In this document: positions 44,801 through 59,800 of the stretch, piece after piece
Layout: every line of letters starts with the position of its first letter
Numbering within the stretch: position 1 is the stretch's first letter
From: Siphonodentalium dalli
Lineage: Eukaryota; Mollusca; Scaphopoda; Gadilida; Siphonodentaliidae
NCBI GenBank assembly: GCA_032622095.1
Contig: CP136062.1
Span: forward strand, 136,624,960-136,688,959
DNA length: 64,000 nucleotides
Direction of reading: 5' to 3'
Position numbers and translations under genes: made by a program
Notes under the pieces: model-generated
Told to the model about the DNA's origin: nothing
The model's input: the letters and a program-made list of their open reading frames with translations, nothing else
Databases searched by the model: none

Positions 44801-47800
44801 CCTTTGATTCTTTCCTGGAAATTAATGCAGCATTCAAGGTAATATTCTGGATGAAAATGTACAATGCATGTTGTGTCTATCTGCTTCAAAGAGATGTGGA
44901 ACACATTAAGTTGGAACAGAGAACAAAGTAGATTGGCAGAAGGCATATAAATGATGTATGAATTATATGTAGCAACTGTTTAGCGGAATCTTTGTGATTT
45001 GTTTTTTGGCGATAGATTTATCCCGATTAATGAGTAAATATTTACATGTGTACATTGTGTGTAGTTCAGATGTTGTGTTATCTGAAATGGTACGGTCACC
45101 GTGGTTGAAATTTTTGGTATTATATACTACATTCTTTCAGCGGGAATATTGACTGGGTACTTACTTATCAGCTTGATTCCCTGAAATAAGTGCTCAATAT
45201 GTCTTTAATTCTTATGATTCCCTTTTAAAAAATGCTTGTATTATGTTATACTCTATATCAATTTTTCAGTCTGACTGTTGAAATTTAAAAAAAATTATTG
45301 CCTATTACAGGCTTTCAAAACTTTATGAAAAAGTTGTATAATAGTTGGCAGGCATACCAATAATGAAATGTATAAATTGCTGGATACTACTTACATATCC
45401 CTTTTCCAAATTATGTGAATTTTCTAATAATTCTTGACAAATGATGTCTTCAGGGTCAGTAATAGGATTCGCGTATCACTTAATTGTCAGTTGTTTAACA
45501 GGAATTGATGCTTTCCATGTGTAGTGACATGCATCCCACCACTGAAATTGACATTATAGGGACATTGCTATGCTGCTGAAGTTAATGTAATTTCCCAATT
45601 TCTGGTATTCTAGGTAAATGTAAATTGCATTAAACACATTGTAAGAAGTATCTCAAAACAGGCCTACATGTACTTATGTGGAATATTTCTGTACAAATTC
45701 ATTTGCATAAAGCACTACATGAAGTTTCTTTAATAGTTTCATCTTAAACGGACAGCTCATTTGAAATCCAAAATTATGTAGACATAATTTGGTAAGAAGT
45801 ATCTTAAAACATACCTATCCAAAGATTTCCAAACAAATTTGTCGATATAGTGCTGAAATCGTGTTTTGTTTCTAATAATTTTTTAAATAGTGTTTTGTGT
45901 CTTATAAATTTTGATAAATTTGAAATTGCTTAATTTGTGCAGCTGTTGCATAAAAATTTCATCTGTAGACCATGGGAAGAAAATCTAGAGCTGTCATCTC
46001 TCTGAAACGTTATTGTACTACATAATATTGATGATTAAAATGAAGAGAGAGCAATGCGTGAATTGTTTTAATAGTTTCATGTTAAGATAACGCAATATAA
46101 CTTTCCTGATGAATACAAATGGCACCATTTCTGTATGGAGCCTGTACATTGTGTTCGAACTTGTATTTTCAATCAATCTTTCTGGGAATATATTCCTCTC
46201 AAAGATTGTGTTTGAAGTTGTATTTTTTATGACTTCAGTTTGTCTTTCCATAACATTCAATGCTCATAGAAACATAGTTCAGGTATTTATCAACCTATAT
46301 TGATACCAGGAAAATATAAAAAGTATTTTATATTATTAGGTGTTAATATGTGAGTTGTTGTATAGTATCTTTTTTATTCTTGCAGAAAGACCCAAATAAT
46401 GAATACAACAATATTGACGACTCTGGATTGCAGCATGAGTTTGTTGAAGTTGTGTATGAAATACTCACTGATTGTGTAAGTATAAATGTCATGTTTCATC
46501 AAATTCTCAGTAACCAATGCCCAAATGTTAAGTGATCGAAGATCTTTCTTAAAACATTCCAGAATGCACCAGCATATTTGAAGCTGTGCAATCCAGAATG
46601 AATTTTGTTCAAATTAGGTAATTTCAGGGTGTCTAAAGAATATATGGATTTTCAAAGATGAAATTGAATAAGAAGGTATATTGGTGATTGGTTATAGTGA
46701 ATTGAAGTCTTGAAGTTGTTTGTATCTCAGTACGGTATGTGAATGATGATGCTTACAATTAGCTTCCATTGGTACTCAAGTCTCGTTACATTATCTGTGC
46801 TTCAATCGACTCACCCTGACGCACTCCAGAGAAGCTGGACCTGACTACAGATCTTGGAAATCCACATGGTGGTGATAACCTATATATAACCCTTATTACT
46901 ATTCTTTGTATTTTGAAGCCTAATGAGGTAAAGAAAGCTGTTCTAAAAGCAATTATCAACAGTCTTCTCAAAGATAAAAGGTATGTTGGTTTTCAATCCA
47001 GATTATCTCACGTCGTGGGCTCTGTGATTATCTGAGTTTTGAACTTGAGAAGAGTCAGCATTATTAGGGCAGATGTACATGTAACTTGTAATATGTGTTA
47101 CTATGGTGTTGCTATGGAGATGGACTTGGCGGGTTTAAAGTCTTGTGTTTTATGGCACAAACCTATATGTTTATAGATATCGGTGCAACATGTAGGAAAA
47201 CATGTAAAAAATAATCAGCGCTGAGGTAAAGCTGCGACCACCGATAAGCCTAATAGGCATCAATCAGACTAAGCTCTTCCTGCTCAGTCAAATCACACTT
47301 CCTACATGTACATTGGTTATTAGAAGATTGTATCATTCCTCATTGTACAAGTTTGTATGCTACACAAACTTATAAATGAATTCCATTTTGGGCGGAATGG
47401 TCACATGAGTTAAGCTACATGTATGTGTGGCTAAACCTGGCTATTGTAGGGAGCAAGGTCTTTTTAACTCTTCCATGACTGGAGCTACCTGAAAGTTTGT
47501 GAAAACCTGTGCCGATGCATTCTCTTATATAGGCGAGTCTCCCATAGGGAGCTTCGCATATTTAAGAGAATACATTGGCCTAACAATATTTACCTTGATC
47601 TTGTAAGCTAGTGCATTCTCTTATATAGATGAGGCTCCCTATGGGAGACTCGCATTTATATAAGAGAATGCACTGGAACAGGATCTTTAATGCTGCACCA
47701 GCACAGCTCCCATCATGTAAGGGTTAATAGGCTTCAATCAAAATGAGCTCTTCCTGCTCAGGCAAATCACACAGCCTACATGTACATTGGTTATTAGAAA

Positions 47801-50800
47801 GTTGTATCATTCCTCTTTGCTACAAGTTTGTAGGCTGGATTTTGCACAAAACTTGAATGAATAAATGAATTACATTTAGTCGGAATGGTCACATGAGTCA
47901 AGTTACGGTACATATATGTGTGGCTAAACCTGGGTATTGTAGGGAGCAAGGCCTATTTAACCCTTCCATGACTGGAACTACCTGAAATTTTGTGAAAACC
48001 CTGTGCCGATGCATTCTATAATATAGGCGAGTCCCCCACAGGAAGCTTCCCACATATATAAGAGAATACATTGGCCTAACATGATTTGCCTTGACCTTGT
48101 GCATTATCTTTTATAGGTGAGGCTCCCTATGGGAGACTCATATATATAAGAGAATGTATGTCACAGGATCTTTAATGCTGCACCAGCGCAGCTCCTGGCA
48201 TAAAAGGGTTAATAGGTTTCAATCAAAAGAAGCTCTTCCTGTTCAGGCAAATCATACTGCCTACAGGCGGAATGGTCACATGAGTCAAATTACATGTATG
48301 TGTGGTTAAACCTGGCTGTTGTAGGGTAGCAAGGCCTATTTAAGTATAAATTGTGCCTCTAATCCATGCAACTCAGATGCAATAAATCAATTGAACAATG
48401 TGTGTGGACTGGTTGACGTTATAACATGATTTTGCTGAGATGTGATGGTACAAGGAGAACCGAAACTAAGTTTGACTTCAATACAACTTCATTTATTCTC
48501 CCCCTAAATTTTCGGAAGACTGTTGTAATCGGCCTTGTCCATCCATGCGTCCATCTGTGCATCCATCCATGTCTAGTTCCTTGTCCAGACGTTAACTCCA
48601 GTTAAAATTATCTGATCAAAATGAAACTTGGTATGAGGAATAGCCATCACACTATCAATGTCAAATTCGATTTTGGTCACTGTCCGATGAAGTTTGACAG
48701 AGTTATGTCCCTTTTTTGACTTTTAGAAATTACAGGTTTTGGGTTGTCCGGATGATAACTTGAGCAATATTCAACAAAATTTCTTGATATTTGGTACTAG
48801 GTTCTTATTTGAGAAGACGCAGGCCAATTTTTATTTTGGTCATGGTCCAATGATTTGTTATGTTGTTATGCCCTCTTTTTTACAAATAAAATCATATTTT
48901 TGTGCATTGTGCCAACGATAATTTGAGAAATATTCAACAGGATTTCTTGATATTTGGATCACGCTTGAGAAGACACTGGCCAAATTTGGTAATGTCACTG
49001 TCCGATTAATTTTGATGGAGTTATGCCACTTTTTCGACTGCCTCCTGCGACCTTTTATTTCAGATTGTTTGCATGTTAGTTAAATTAGCAAAGTGAAAAG
49101 AATGTCTCCTCTTATCACAATGTGATAATGAATGTTGGCTACATAATCAGTCTATATTGTCCTTGGAAAAGATAAGACTTCCTATTTAACATTTTCACAT
49201 TATTTACCATATTTTGTTGTATTTAAAAAAAATTCAATGCTTGGGTGTGTAATAAATGAGTCGTTTAAAAAAAAATAGAAAACTGGTTTTCCTATGCTGG
49301 AATGTGTGCCTCTTATCTGATTGTTCTGACATCTGATACATTTGAAAGATATTAGGAGTATTCGGTGTGTACTATGCTTTGCAAATTACTAATAAAATAT
49401 ACTAGTTTGAAATACCAATCAGCCATTCAGACAACTGCAACAGTTGGCCACATTGCATCATTTGCATTCAATTCATTAAGGCACCCAACATTGAGACACT
49501 ATTTGTCAAATCCATTGTCAACTTATACCATATACCATATATTGCATTTCTAATCTTTGTTTATTGTCTATGAATCAATTCTTGTTTTAAGCGATCAAAT
49601 ATGGCATATTAATTAGCCTCATGTAGAGGGAAATTATTACCTCAACCAGTTTCAACATAGATTGCCCTTCTATTTGTGAAAAATAATTCGCACACAAATG
49701 AATTTCAGATTACATATCCCCAAGTTAACATTTACATTGATAACATTACCACACTAGATGAACTCAAATTTAGAAATTGGAATTAGACAGGTTTGGCAGA
49801 CTCACACAATTCATCTACATGTATAACATAGGTTTGTCTGCAGTACATTAAAAAAAATTTGGAATACTGAGTTTGTGCCTCCATAAAACATATATATATA
49901 TGCCAGTACCAGTTATCATATGGTCACAAATATAATCATGGAGGAAGTGCGTTGTGCTATTTCAATATAATGGTAGATCCGTTCTGTGTCAATATTTAAA
50001 ACCATGTTCAGACTGATACTCTTCCCAAATCTCAGTGAAAGGTCTTCCTTTTAAGGATGTCCCTGTAGAAGAGGTGGTTGGATCGTGAATAAGATCAATG
50101 AAGTCTGGGCTAGATGAGGTTGGCGCTGGTTCGATTCCCAATATGTGCGAAGTTTGATGCCATTCCGATCGATACATTGCCATTTCAATTATAAATGAGA
50201 CTTAGTCACACTCACTTACACAAGCACATTTTATGCAATAAAATCTCATAACTGGGAAGTAACTAATAGAGCAGGTACAGATACACCAGAAACATATGCC
50301 AGAAGGAACACTGCAACAAGCCTAGCCTCTCAGTGCACACTTAGATGTGGAAGGGCCCAGTTCTTTGTCTTCCCATTCTGTAACATGACAAGCAATGGAG
50401 CAACACATAGACTTTGCATGGAGTATTGATACGTGTAATGTTTTCAACTAAGAGAAACCAACAGAAATCAGCCAAGTATGGATGTTGCATAGAAACATCA
50501 TGTCCTGATGATAGATAATGGAAGAAATAAGCCTTGGCATTAAATAAATCAATTATTTTGTACATTCTCGTATTGGTGATAAACTGTGAATGTTATGCAT
50601 ATGTATACAGGCATATATACAGTACATATTCTATTATGTAATGCGTTTGTCTGAACTCTTGTTTTTCCAGATATTTGAAACAAATACCTTATAATGTAAT
50701 ACCCTATAGATATATTTCTATATTTCCCTGCTCTCTTAGGCTGTATGATGGAACAATGTCAGAGTACGTAATAAATTGTCATGCTTCCTCATTCTCTGCT

Positions 50801-53800
50801 CTCACATAGGACAGATTTGTTTTTTTTCAATTTTGTATTAATGTTTGTTAACATGGAATTATTTAACTTTCTGAAGTTGTCTGGTGTCTACATGTATTTG
50901 AAATGCTCCTGAGTAGTTCGTATTTCCCCATTCCCAAATCTGTGAAGATCTATAATTCTATATTGCCAATAGCTAGAATAGTTGACAGATATATTTTGAA
51001 GATTAAAAAATATAGCCTGTTTATAGCATGTGTTAAAGGGGTACTGTACGCCATTTTCAATAAATTCCCGGTGATAACAACGATCTATTATCGATACTAT
51101 ATAGAAATATAAGTAATTTGAGTCGAAGATGTATTCTGTAAACGCTCAGGTTAATAGGCTATCTTAAAATTTAATAATTTAAAAGTTAATAATTTAATAT
51201 AAATTGATTTTATGGCTCCAGCCATAAAATGGCGTCTCTTAAAATTCGAATTTCCGTGTACAAAACGTAATCAAATTATAATTGAGGGATACCGGATTAG
51301 GAAAACAATTGCACACACGATCGTTTGAAACATTATGCTTATACGGGGAGAAAACCCAAGCCATTCATTGACTAGTGACGGTACACTAACTTAAATGAGT
51401 ATATGGGACTACTAACCATATAATATAATGTTTATTTGATTCATTTGGTTGAAAACTTTACAAAAATTACTCGACAACGACAATTTGTATTTTTGCATTC
51501 CGGTAAATTTGCCATCCGTAACAATACTTCGTACTCAACAAACTTTCAAAAAATTGAAAAGTTGTTACATTATTCTCCGACTCGGGGATTATAGAAACCA
51601 ACAACAACATCTTGGGTACAGTACCCCTTTAAAATGATTATCTTGAAGTTCATATATACTTGTGCCATCCAATTGATATGATTTTTTTTAAATCAGAGAA
51701 ATAAGATGCAAAATGTTGGCGATTTATGACATAAATTGAATTGTGTTAACTATTTATTTGACATGATTTCTCTTAAAGAACAAGAATAGAGCACCATCAT
51801 TATATCTCTATTATCCTCTGTGTAATCCCCTCAAAACTCTTTACAGTAACTTACGCATTTAATAGGAACCAGCCTAAACTCAGGATAGATTCAGATGTCT
51901 ACATTAAAGTGACATAATCCTCAATTCCTAAATTAAACCTTGTAGTTTCTTGCATTTGACAGCCTGTCTAATAACATAGTAATACGTGCTGGGTAAATAA
52001 ATATTGTCCATACTAATTAAATTGACATTTCTAATTACACTTCCTGGAGTCTTTGAATGATCTAAGTAATGAATCTAATTTGCTATCAAACATTTGTTTA
52101 GAGACGAGATCTGACATTTTAGGCTGGTCCCTGATTTCCATATTATTTTATTGTTAGAGACTCTCTTCTGGGAAAATAAATTTCAGTGATATTTCCTATA
52201 GTGTGTGTCTAGCTATGTCTGTGTTATAAAATTTAATAATCTGAGTCCGGAGCAGTTATTTAAAAAATGAGATTATTGTAATTTTTTTTAACTAATTTCA
52301 AATGCCATGGTCACGAGAAATATAAGATATTTCAGCAGAGACAAAATTATGTCATGACCTTTCCGAATGTCAAGTTGTTGTATAAGCTGCCCATTCAGAG
52401 AAATATAATAATAATAATAATATAACACTAAGTATCAAAACCTTACTAAATTCTAGAAATCGAAAATTGCAGCCAAAATATCCTCAGGTATCACACTTAA
52501 TAAAACTTCCTTTCATTTGATATATAACTCGGCGAAAGTGAACGATTCGAAGTCGAGATATCCTATCGGAAACTAGCGAAATTTGCCAAATAAATCGGGT
52601 TGTCAATCTCCCTGTCCGCTCAGAGGCCTTTGACCTAGTTATAAAATCAATATTTTCGAGCAATAATTTGTCGCAAATGTGATGACATAACCTATAAATA
52701 CTCATATATGTTCTGCAAGTCATTCCGAAGCCATCCATACCTTTTTAGCTCACCTGAGACGAAGTCTCCGGTGTAGCTATAGTCATCACTCTTCGTCCGT
52801 CGTCCGTCCGTCTGTCCGTCCGTCCATCCGTCAACAATTCTTTGAACATCTTCTTCTGAAGTTCCATTGGACCGAATTGGTTCATATTTGGTGTGGATGT
52901 TTCCTAGGTGACTCTCATTCAGATTTGTTCAAATGAGGTCACTGGGTCAAATAGTTGTGAAAGCAGGGCCACAACTCTATTCCTTGATAGTAATTCTTAG
53001 AACGACTTCTTTTCCAGAACCATAAGGCCTAATGGGTTCATATTTGGTGTGGATGTTCCCTAGGTGACTCACATTCAGATTTGTTCAAATGAGGTCACCA
53101 GGTTGATTAGTTGAGAAACCAGGGCCATAACTCTTTCCCTCTATAGTAATTCTTTTAAACATCTTCTCGAATACCATCAGGCCAAATGGGTTCATATTTG
53201 GTATGAAGGATCATTGGTTGACTGGGGTTCAGATTTGTTCAAATGAGGTCACTGGGTCAAATGTGGGTGGGGCCAGGGACATAACTCAGAAAACAAAAAT
53301 TCAGATTAAACTCTTTAACCAAAAAAGAAAAGAATAGAAAAGAAATGATATATTAAAAAATAAAAGAATATTTAAAAAAACTGTGGAATTGTTTTTTTTT
53401 TCATTAGAATATTTAAAAAAAAAAAATGTTGTATTTAACCCCATGGTCAATTATATATATATATTGTTTAACATTTTTTGAAAATTGAAAAACTAATGCC
53501 ATTACATTTCTGTAGGTTGTGGCCCCTGGCCCTTCACTCAAGTGCACTGCTTCTGCCATCCTGGCCTGGTCTCAAAAATAAAATTTACTCAAATTCTTGA
53601 CAGAATCATTAATAAGAAGCATTTACTTTGGCTGTAACTGTATATATGCTGGGTATGCTGACACAATCATGTCAATCTTGATATGTTTATAAACATTCCT
53701 GCAGATTTGCTAGATGTCATTAATTCCCAATCTCTCATGTATTGTTCATATCAGGACTAATGTCATTTGCAGAATGAGGTCCCCAGAGGGTGAATTTAGT

Positions 53801-56800
53801 GATGCTATCCCACACAGCGGCCTAGCATCACCAAATTCACGCTCTGGAGACCTCATTCTGCTTAGGCCTCATCTTCTGGGAAGTATCTATAGTATCAAAA
53901 TAACATTGTTGTTAGTAACATTTCCCTTCTAGGAAGTTTCTATATCCCCTAATTTGCAGAAGATAAATTCATAATTGAGGTGCCCAATGGGTGAACATCA
54001 CCAACTTCAACTGGGGAACTTCAATCTTATCCTAGGTCTGCCATAGCAGTTGGGGGTCCTAGCAGAATGAGGTCCCCAGAGGGTGAATTTAGTGATGCTA
54101 GCCTGCTGTGCGGGATAGCATCACTAAATTCACCCTCTGGGGACCTCATTCTGCAAATGACAGACACACTTTCACACTATTTCAAGGCTTGATTGTATAA
54201 TACATTGTGTTGCTTGAGGCCAGGCATGCATAATGTAGGAACAGACACGCTTTTTGTGATGCTATCCCACACAGCGGGCTAGCATCACCAAATTCACCTT
54301 CTGGAGACCTCATTCTGCATAGGCCTCATCTTCTGGGAAGTATCTACAGTATCAAATTTACATTGTTGTTAGTTAAATTTCCCTTCTAGGAAGTTTCTAT
54401 ATCCCTTAACTTGTGATCAGTAGTGTACAGTTGACAATTTCAAGGTGGATTTTCACCAATCTACATACTTACAGTCTCTCTAGCCACATATCCTGTTTAA
54501 ATCTACTTCTTTTAAAGTGATTATGAAAAGTGCTGACTGTTTTGGTCTCCAGAGTCCCAGTCTTATCAGTCTTTGCAGTCTGGTGAGCGACCCCACAGTC
54601 ATTGACTGTCTTGTTTATTTCATCCGATCCGATTTCAACTTTATTCATCAAACGAATTCCAGAAACAAGACGTGTCTGCGACTGGCAGCAATTTTTGACC
54701 GGCTTGCTGATTGACTGACAATAATCGAGAGTAAAGTTCACAAATGATGGCTTGAAAAAATTGATATGCATAGATATCTGATAAAGTATTGAAGAAACAC
54801 TTGAATTATTAATTTTCTCTGTACCAAGAAGTTTATTAGATTTTAAAACAGAAGTGAACTTGAAAGTATCATTAAATGCACTGTGTAGGAACTGTTACAT
54901 CGGAAGTCGTTCTATCGCCGGTATTGTGATGGTTCTTGACTGATTTGTTACGGTTCCTTATGATTAAAAATAATCATTTTCGGGACAAAATCACACATAA
55001 TTATAGATATCTTGAATGTATTATACTTTTTTGAATGAACAGAGGCTGCAGAAGTGCCATATTATCGAAGCCTGAACTCGAGATCACAATTAACTCAGAA
55101 TTAGCGAGTTAACGCGTAAATATCAACATGTTATCACTGAAAATCAAGCCACGTAAACGCAATTCCTTTGTTTTTGGTGGCGTATAAAATATGAAACGCA
55201 TTATGAACACGAACACTGAGTGTAAAGTATACCCGTGTTATTCTTCTGTAAAATAGCTGAGAAAATATCCCGATAGCGGTTGATAATTCAGAACAGTAGC
55301 CTCGTAATCAACACGTGTGCGTGTTATGGTTCTATTTCAAGCCAATCATGGCTGTGACTGTTCTATACATAAGATTTATTTGAATGATTTCTGCACTTTG
55401 GTCCGAATATTGTCTTGTGTACCTGACATTTTAAACCAGATAATGACTGTAGCTTATGCCATTTACATAATACAACAGGTGTATTAAGAAATAATACAAT
55501 AAATACCTAATATAATAATAGTAAGTGACATTAATTGGCAGAAACCAAATATTGAAAGTCCCGAGGGGTATAATATCATAATCTTGCCTGCCTATATAAA
55601 TAACCAATGTTAATAGAAATCTACTCTCAGGAGATTATGAGATGTTATTCATTTAATTAATACAGGGCCATGATTGAAAGATCCAGGTGGGACCATGTTT
55701 CGATACCAGCACCAACATATTTCTTCCTCGAAAATCCCGCCTAAGGGACATTTACGCATGTTTGTCGCCCAGACATGAACATATCTTCATACCTTACACT
55801 AAATTGGTTGGAAATTTCATACCAACAATATGTTGAAATTGTTCCCTTAGTTTGATTCTACAACAATGACTGAGGAAAGTCCCTCCTCATCTACATATAC
55901 ACATTGTAATAATAATGTGTTTGTTAAAAGTGTAATTGTCCGCCATGCTCATTTAAAATAATATTGGCAATATTTAATTCCTATCTAATCATCGGGGCCG
56001 ACTGACTCTCAGGTCGACTTCATATGGGGTCGACTTCACATGGGCCCGACTTCACTTGTACTCTTTTGACCAATAGTCACGTGATTTTGTAAAACTTCCA
56101 TTGGCTGCATGATTGGGTTACTTTTAAATGTTTAGTATTGGTACCCGTATTTACATTCCGGAATATCCCTGAGGATGCGTGACTACTCATGCCCAAGACC
56201 AGTTGCCCCGGGGGTGATCTTGCATGTTCGGGGCAACTGCTATTGTAAGTCAAAGGCGGGTGACCAAATCATTTTTGCTTTCACTTCATCCAATTTTTAT
56301 TGATTTAATATTACAAAAGATAGCCTTTACTATAAACAATTATTCCCTCTTACGGGCGAGTGGATTGATTGGTGATTGGTTGTAATCAGATATCTCTTAA
56401 CAGGAATATGTTGATGCTTTGTCTTGATGCTTAGAAGTTAGAACAAACCCTGAGTGATTGCCGGTCAGATTATCCTGAACAACAGAACAATTGCGATAAA
56501 GAAATAACAAATTCTAGGGAAATTTCCCCCCGGGCACGTATGCCGGGGTGGATGGGTGGTCGATGGTACCAACAAACAATTGTTTCCGCAACTCAAAATT
56601 GTTTTTCCTGCAAGTCTTTTTGACTGTTTTTGCAATGAGTTTGGCTTAAAACACCTTAGAATAAGAGAAATGATATAATTATAACTTCTAAACTGACTGC
56701 AGGCAGTTATCGTGTTGTATTTTGTTGCAAATGGGTGTCAGTCCCAGCTGTCAGTCCAAGGTAAATTCAAACATAAATTTTGTAACGACAAACAAAGACT

Positions 56801-59800
56801 GTCTTAATATCTTATATTAAACAAAGTTAATCAAATATACACACCTGTAATAAAATACAAATTTCATGATCCGACCAAAGGTACGACCTGTAGCCCGTGC
56901 CAAAGGATTTAGTTATGCAAAGAGTAAAATCCAAGATGGCTGCTGGCGGCCATGTTTTTTGGCTGAATGACCCCAAAATGACTCGTTCCCATCTATATGT
57001 CAATATTAACATAAATAACAAATTTCATGATGATCAGACAAACAGTATAGCCTAGCAAATCACTGCGCAAATCTCTGTTTTAGTGTTAAAAGGGGGGTGG
57101 GTGCCCAAAAATGGTTGGAAAAAACTGCCGAAAATGGAAAAATAAATTGGACGCGGGGGGTGGGTGGGTCCCAAACAAGGGTTGAAAGGAAAAAATCAGC
57201 ATCCGACCCCCCTCCCTGCCTAACCTATATAATCAGCATCCAGCAAGTGGATGCCCAACATAAACTTCATAAATTGCGTAATCAGAACAATGTATGGGTG
57301 TCAACGAACTTTTAACATCTTATTTTTTGGCTTTTTGCTGATTAAAATGCGCCTACGAAAATAGACAACATAAAATACAAGACAGATAACTCTATATATC
57401 CCGTCTACCCTCACGCTTTCCGAAGTCCAGTACTATGAAATTCCACTATAGTGGACGGCTATTGACTCGTGGCAATGTTGGGCCTGCAAAACACTTTATT
57501 TTTCAAACTAGCTGGCGACTTGATGGATTTTTATAGGCGTAACACATGTTATTGAATAAGCATAGGAAGGCAGTGTAAGTCATAGAAATTGATGACCAGT
57601 GGTGCAAATTTCAACTTAATGCATATTTTGTTGTGTTTATCTTTGGTTAATTTCACGACATGGTCAGTTTGAACCATTATCCTGCCAATTATTAGCCATC
57701 GCATTACCCGTATAAAACCGATTAAATGGGAAGAGAACCCAAACAAATATAAAAATTCGCTGTTTTCGTTGTTATGACTCGCCCAATGGAATTTTCATTA
57801 TTATTAAGCCCGTTGGGGCCACCGATTGTGAAGGGAATGGAAAAATTAATTGAATTATCAGCTAGATGGCTCCAAAATTGCGTTTTAACTGTCAAAAAGT
57901 CGCGAAAATGTATAATTTCGATCACAAGGAATCGTCACAAATCAGTCAAGAATCATCACAAACTGGCGATAGAACGACTTCCGATGTAACAGTTCCTACA
58001 CAGTGATTAAATAATTGGAATTTGTTTTGATACTCTGTGAAAATAGCGTGACCTTGACCCCCGATATACTTTCGCTTTCAAAATTTACTGCCAGTCGCAG
58101 ACACATCTTGTTTCTGGAATTCGTTTGATGAATAAAGATGAAAAATCAGGCACAAACACATCGGATGAAATAAAAAAGGTATGGATGGCTTTGGAATGAC
58201 TTGCGGAACATATACATGTATGAGCATTTATAGGTTAAAAGTTGTTGTTTGTTTTAGTCAAAATCGGCCATTGGAACATTTACATTGGTATAGTCTATAT
58301 TGGTATTTTAGTAATTTTCCCAAGGGGCCTGTGATAGAGAGTAATCACTTGATTGAACTGGTGACATGAAATAATTCATGAGAGACGGGGGCGTTGTACA
58401 AACTCGTTTTACAAAATAGTCCCTGCCTCGAATGAATTATTTCACAATACCACTTCAATCAAGTGATTATTCTGTTTATGTGAACTTTATCCCACTTGTT
58501 TGTTTAATGTCGCAAGTTACAAAATGAGCCTCTCATACAGTAACAGGTACTAGTACCTCGAGATCTCTCATAACATCGCGCTCACCACATTCACACATCA
58601 TTTCGGTTCTGTCTATTTATTTAACATGTTTCTGGGAAAAGAGTCTCTATCTTTAAAATGTCACATATTTGCAATAGTTTTCCTTTACTTCTATTGACAC
58701 TTTTCGTGTTAAAGGGACATAAGGCATTTGCAGTGGGTAAATGTAAAAAATCATAAAAGTTTCTACAATCATCACTAAAAGGAACATGGAAAAAAATTAT
58801 ATTGATAACTCTTCAATGAAGAGACATCACATTATAAAACCTTTGTTATGATAATGGCATTAGATTTTTTAACAAATTATTTAAAAAAAAAAAAATTTAA
58901 TTTAAAAAAAAAAAAAATTTAATCTGTTTTAATAAATTGAGCAAGAAATGAACAAATTTAATTAAAAAAAAAACATTGTAAATTAATTTTTTTTTCTAAC
59001 ATCAAAATGTTTAAATGATCAAAATGTGCATGGAGCATACAAAGGGGCCACCGCTTAATAAAGGCTCTGTATAAGATCAAAATGTTTGCGAAGCGCACAA
59101 AGGGGCCACAGGCCCCTCTAACAATGCATGAATAAAGGCTCCTAAAGGGAGCCTGTTTCAGCTAGTGTCTATATATTTTTCCATGTTCTTCTTAGTGATG
59201 GGGCCTCTGTGGCTCAATCGGTTAGGGGTACAACTCCAAGCCGTTTCGCCTTCCAGCGCTGGCGATAAGGGTTCAAATCCACATGTTTCCATCGCGGACT
59301 TTGTAACTCGAAATCGTTATCTGGGAAAGTTGCCAGTTACTTGCCGATGGCCGGTGGTTTGCCGCACATGGTCGACGAGTTTATCAGCCATTGAAATCAC
59401 TGTTAGATTAGCCGTAAGTGTGCGGATTTCCTCCACCATTAAAACTTGCAATGTCGTGATATGGCCTTAGTGGCTAAAGCGACATAAAAACCCCAATCAA
59501 TCAATCAATCAATCTTCTTAGTGATGATGGTTTTACAAACCTTTCTGATTTATCACATTTCCTCTTGGTGAGTGCCTAATATGTGCTTTGTAATTTGTAA
59601 TTTGTACGAGGTTTATAACATATCCATCCAGATCTTCTATTCTACCCTTACTGTATTATGTTCTTATGTCACTTCTTCAATCTGATATTTTAATAATCAG
59701 CCACTAGAATCATTTGAAGAATGCAACTTGCAACTATTATTGTCAAAAACTTACTTAAAACACAACATCATTACCATGCAAAATATAAATAATACTTATA

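Larger units (their letters stand above)
47251..48345. repeat. Tandem segmental duplication (2.3 units) carrying piggyBac-like MITEs
   Basis: Units start TAATAGGcaTCAATCA at 47251, 47725 and 48210 (474 and 485 bp apart), with AGCTCTTCCTGCTCAG, GGAATGGTCACATGAGT and TGTGTGGCTAAACCTGG. Units 1 and 2 end in a MITE. Unit 3 has an internal deletion and ends GGCCTATTTAAG with no MITE. Confidence 0.85.
52690..58215. repeat. Dispersed inverted repeat, ~5.5 kb across, left arm split by insertions
   Basis: Left arm segments 52690-52742 (ATGTTCTGCAAGTCATTCCG, AAGCCATCCATACC) and 54615-54965 (CATCAAACGAATTCCAGAAA, CTGTTACATCGGAAGTCGTT). These are matched inverted and in order by the right arm at about 57880-58215. 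The left arm is interrupted at 52742-54610 by other repeats. The roughly 2.9-kb centre has no recognisable gene. Confidence 0.75.

Noticed and set aside
49989-50183. Minus-strand 64-codon frame plus an internal GGTTCGATTCCC (B-box-like on the + strand)
   Set aside because: No matching A box at the right distance for a tRNA or SINE, and the peptide matches nothing I know.
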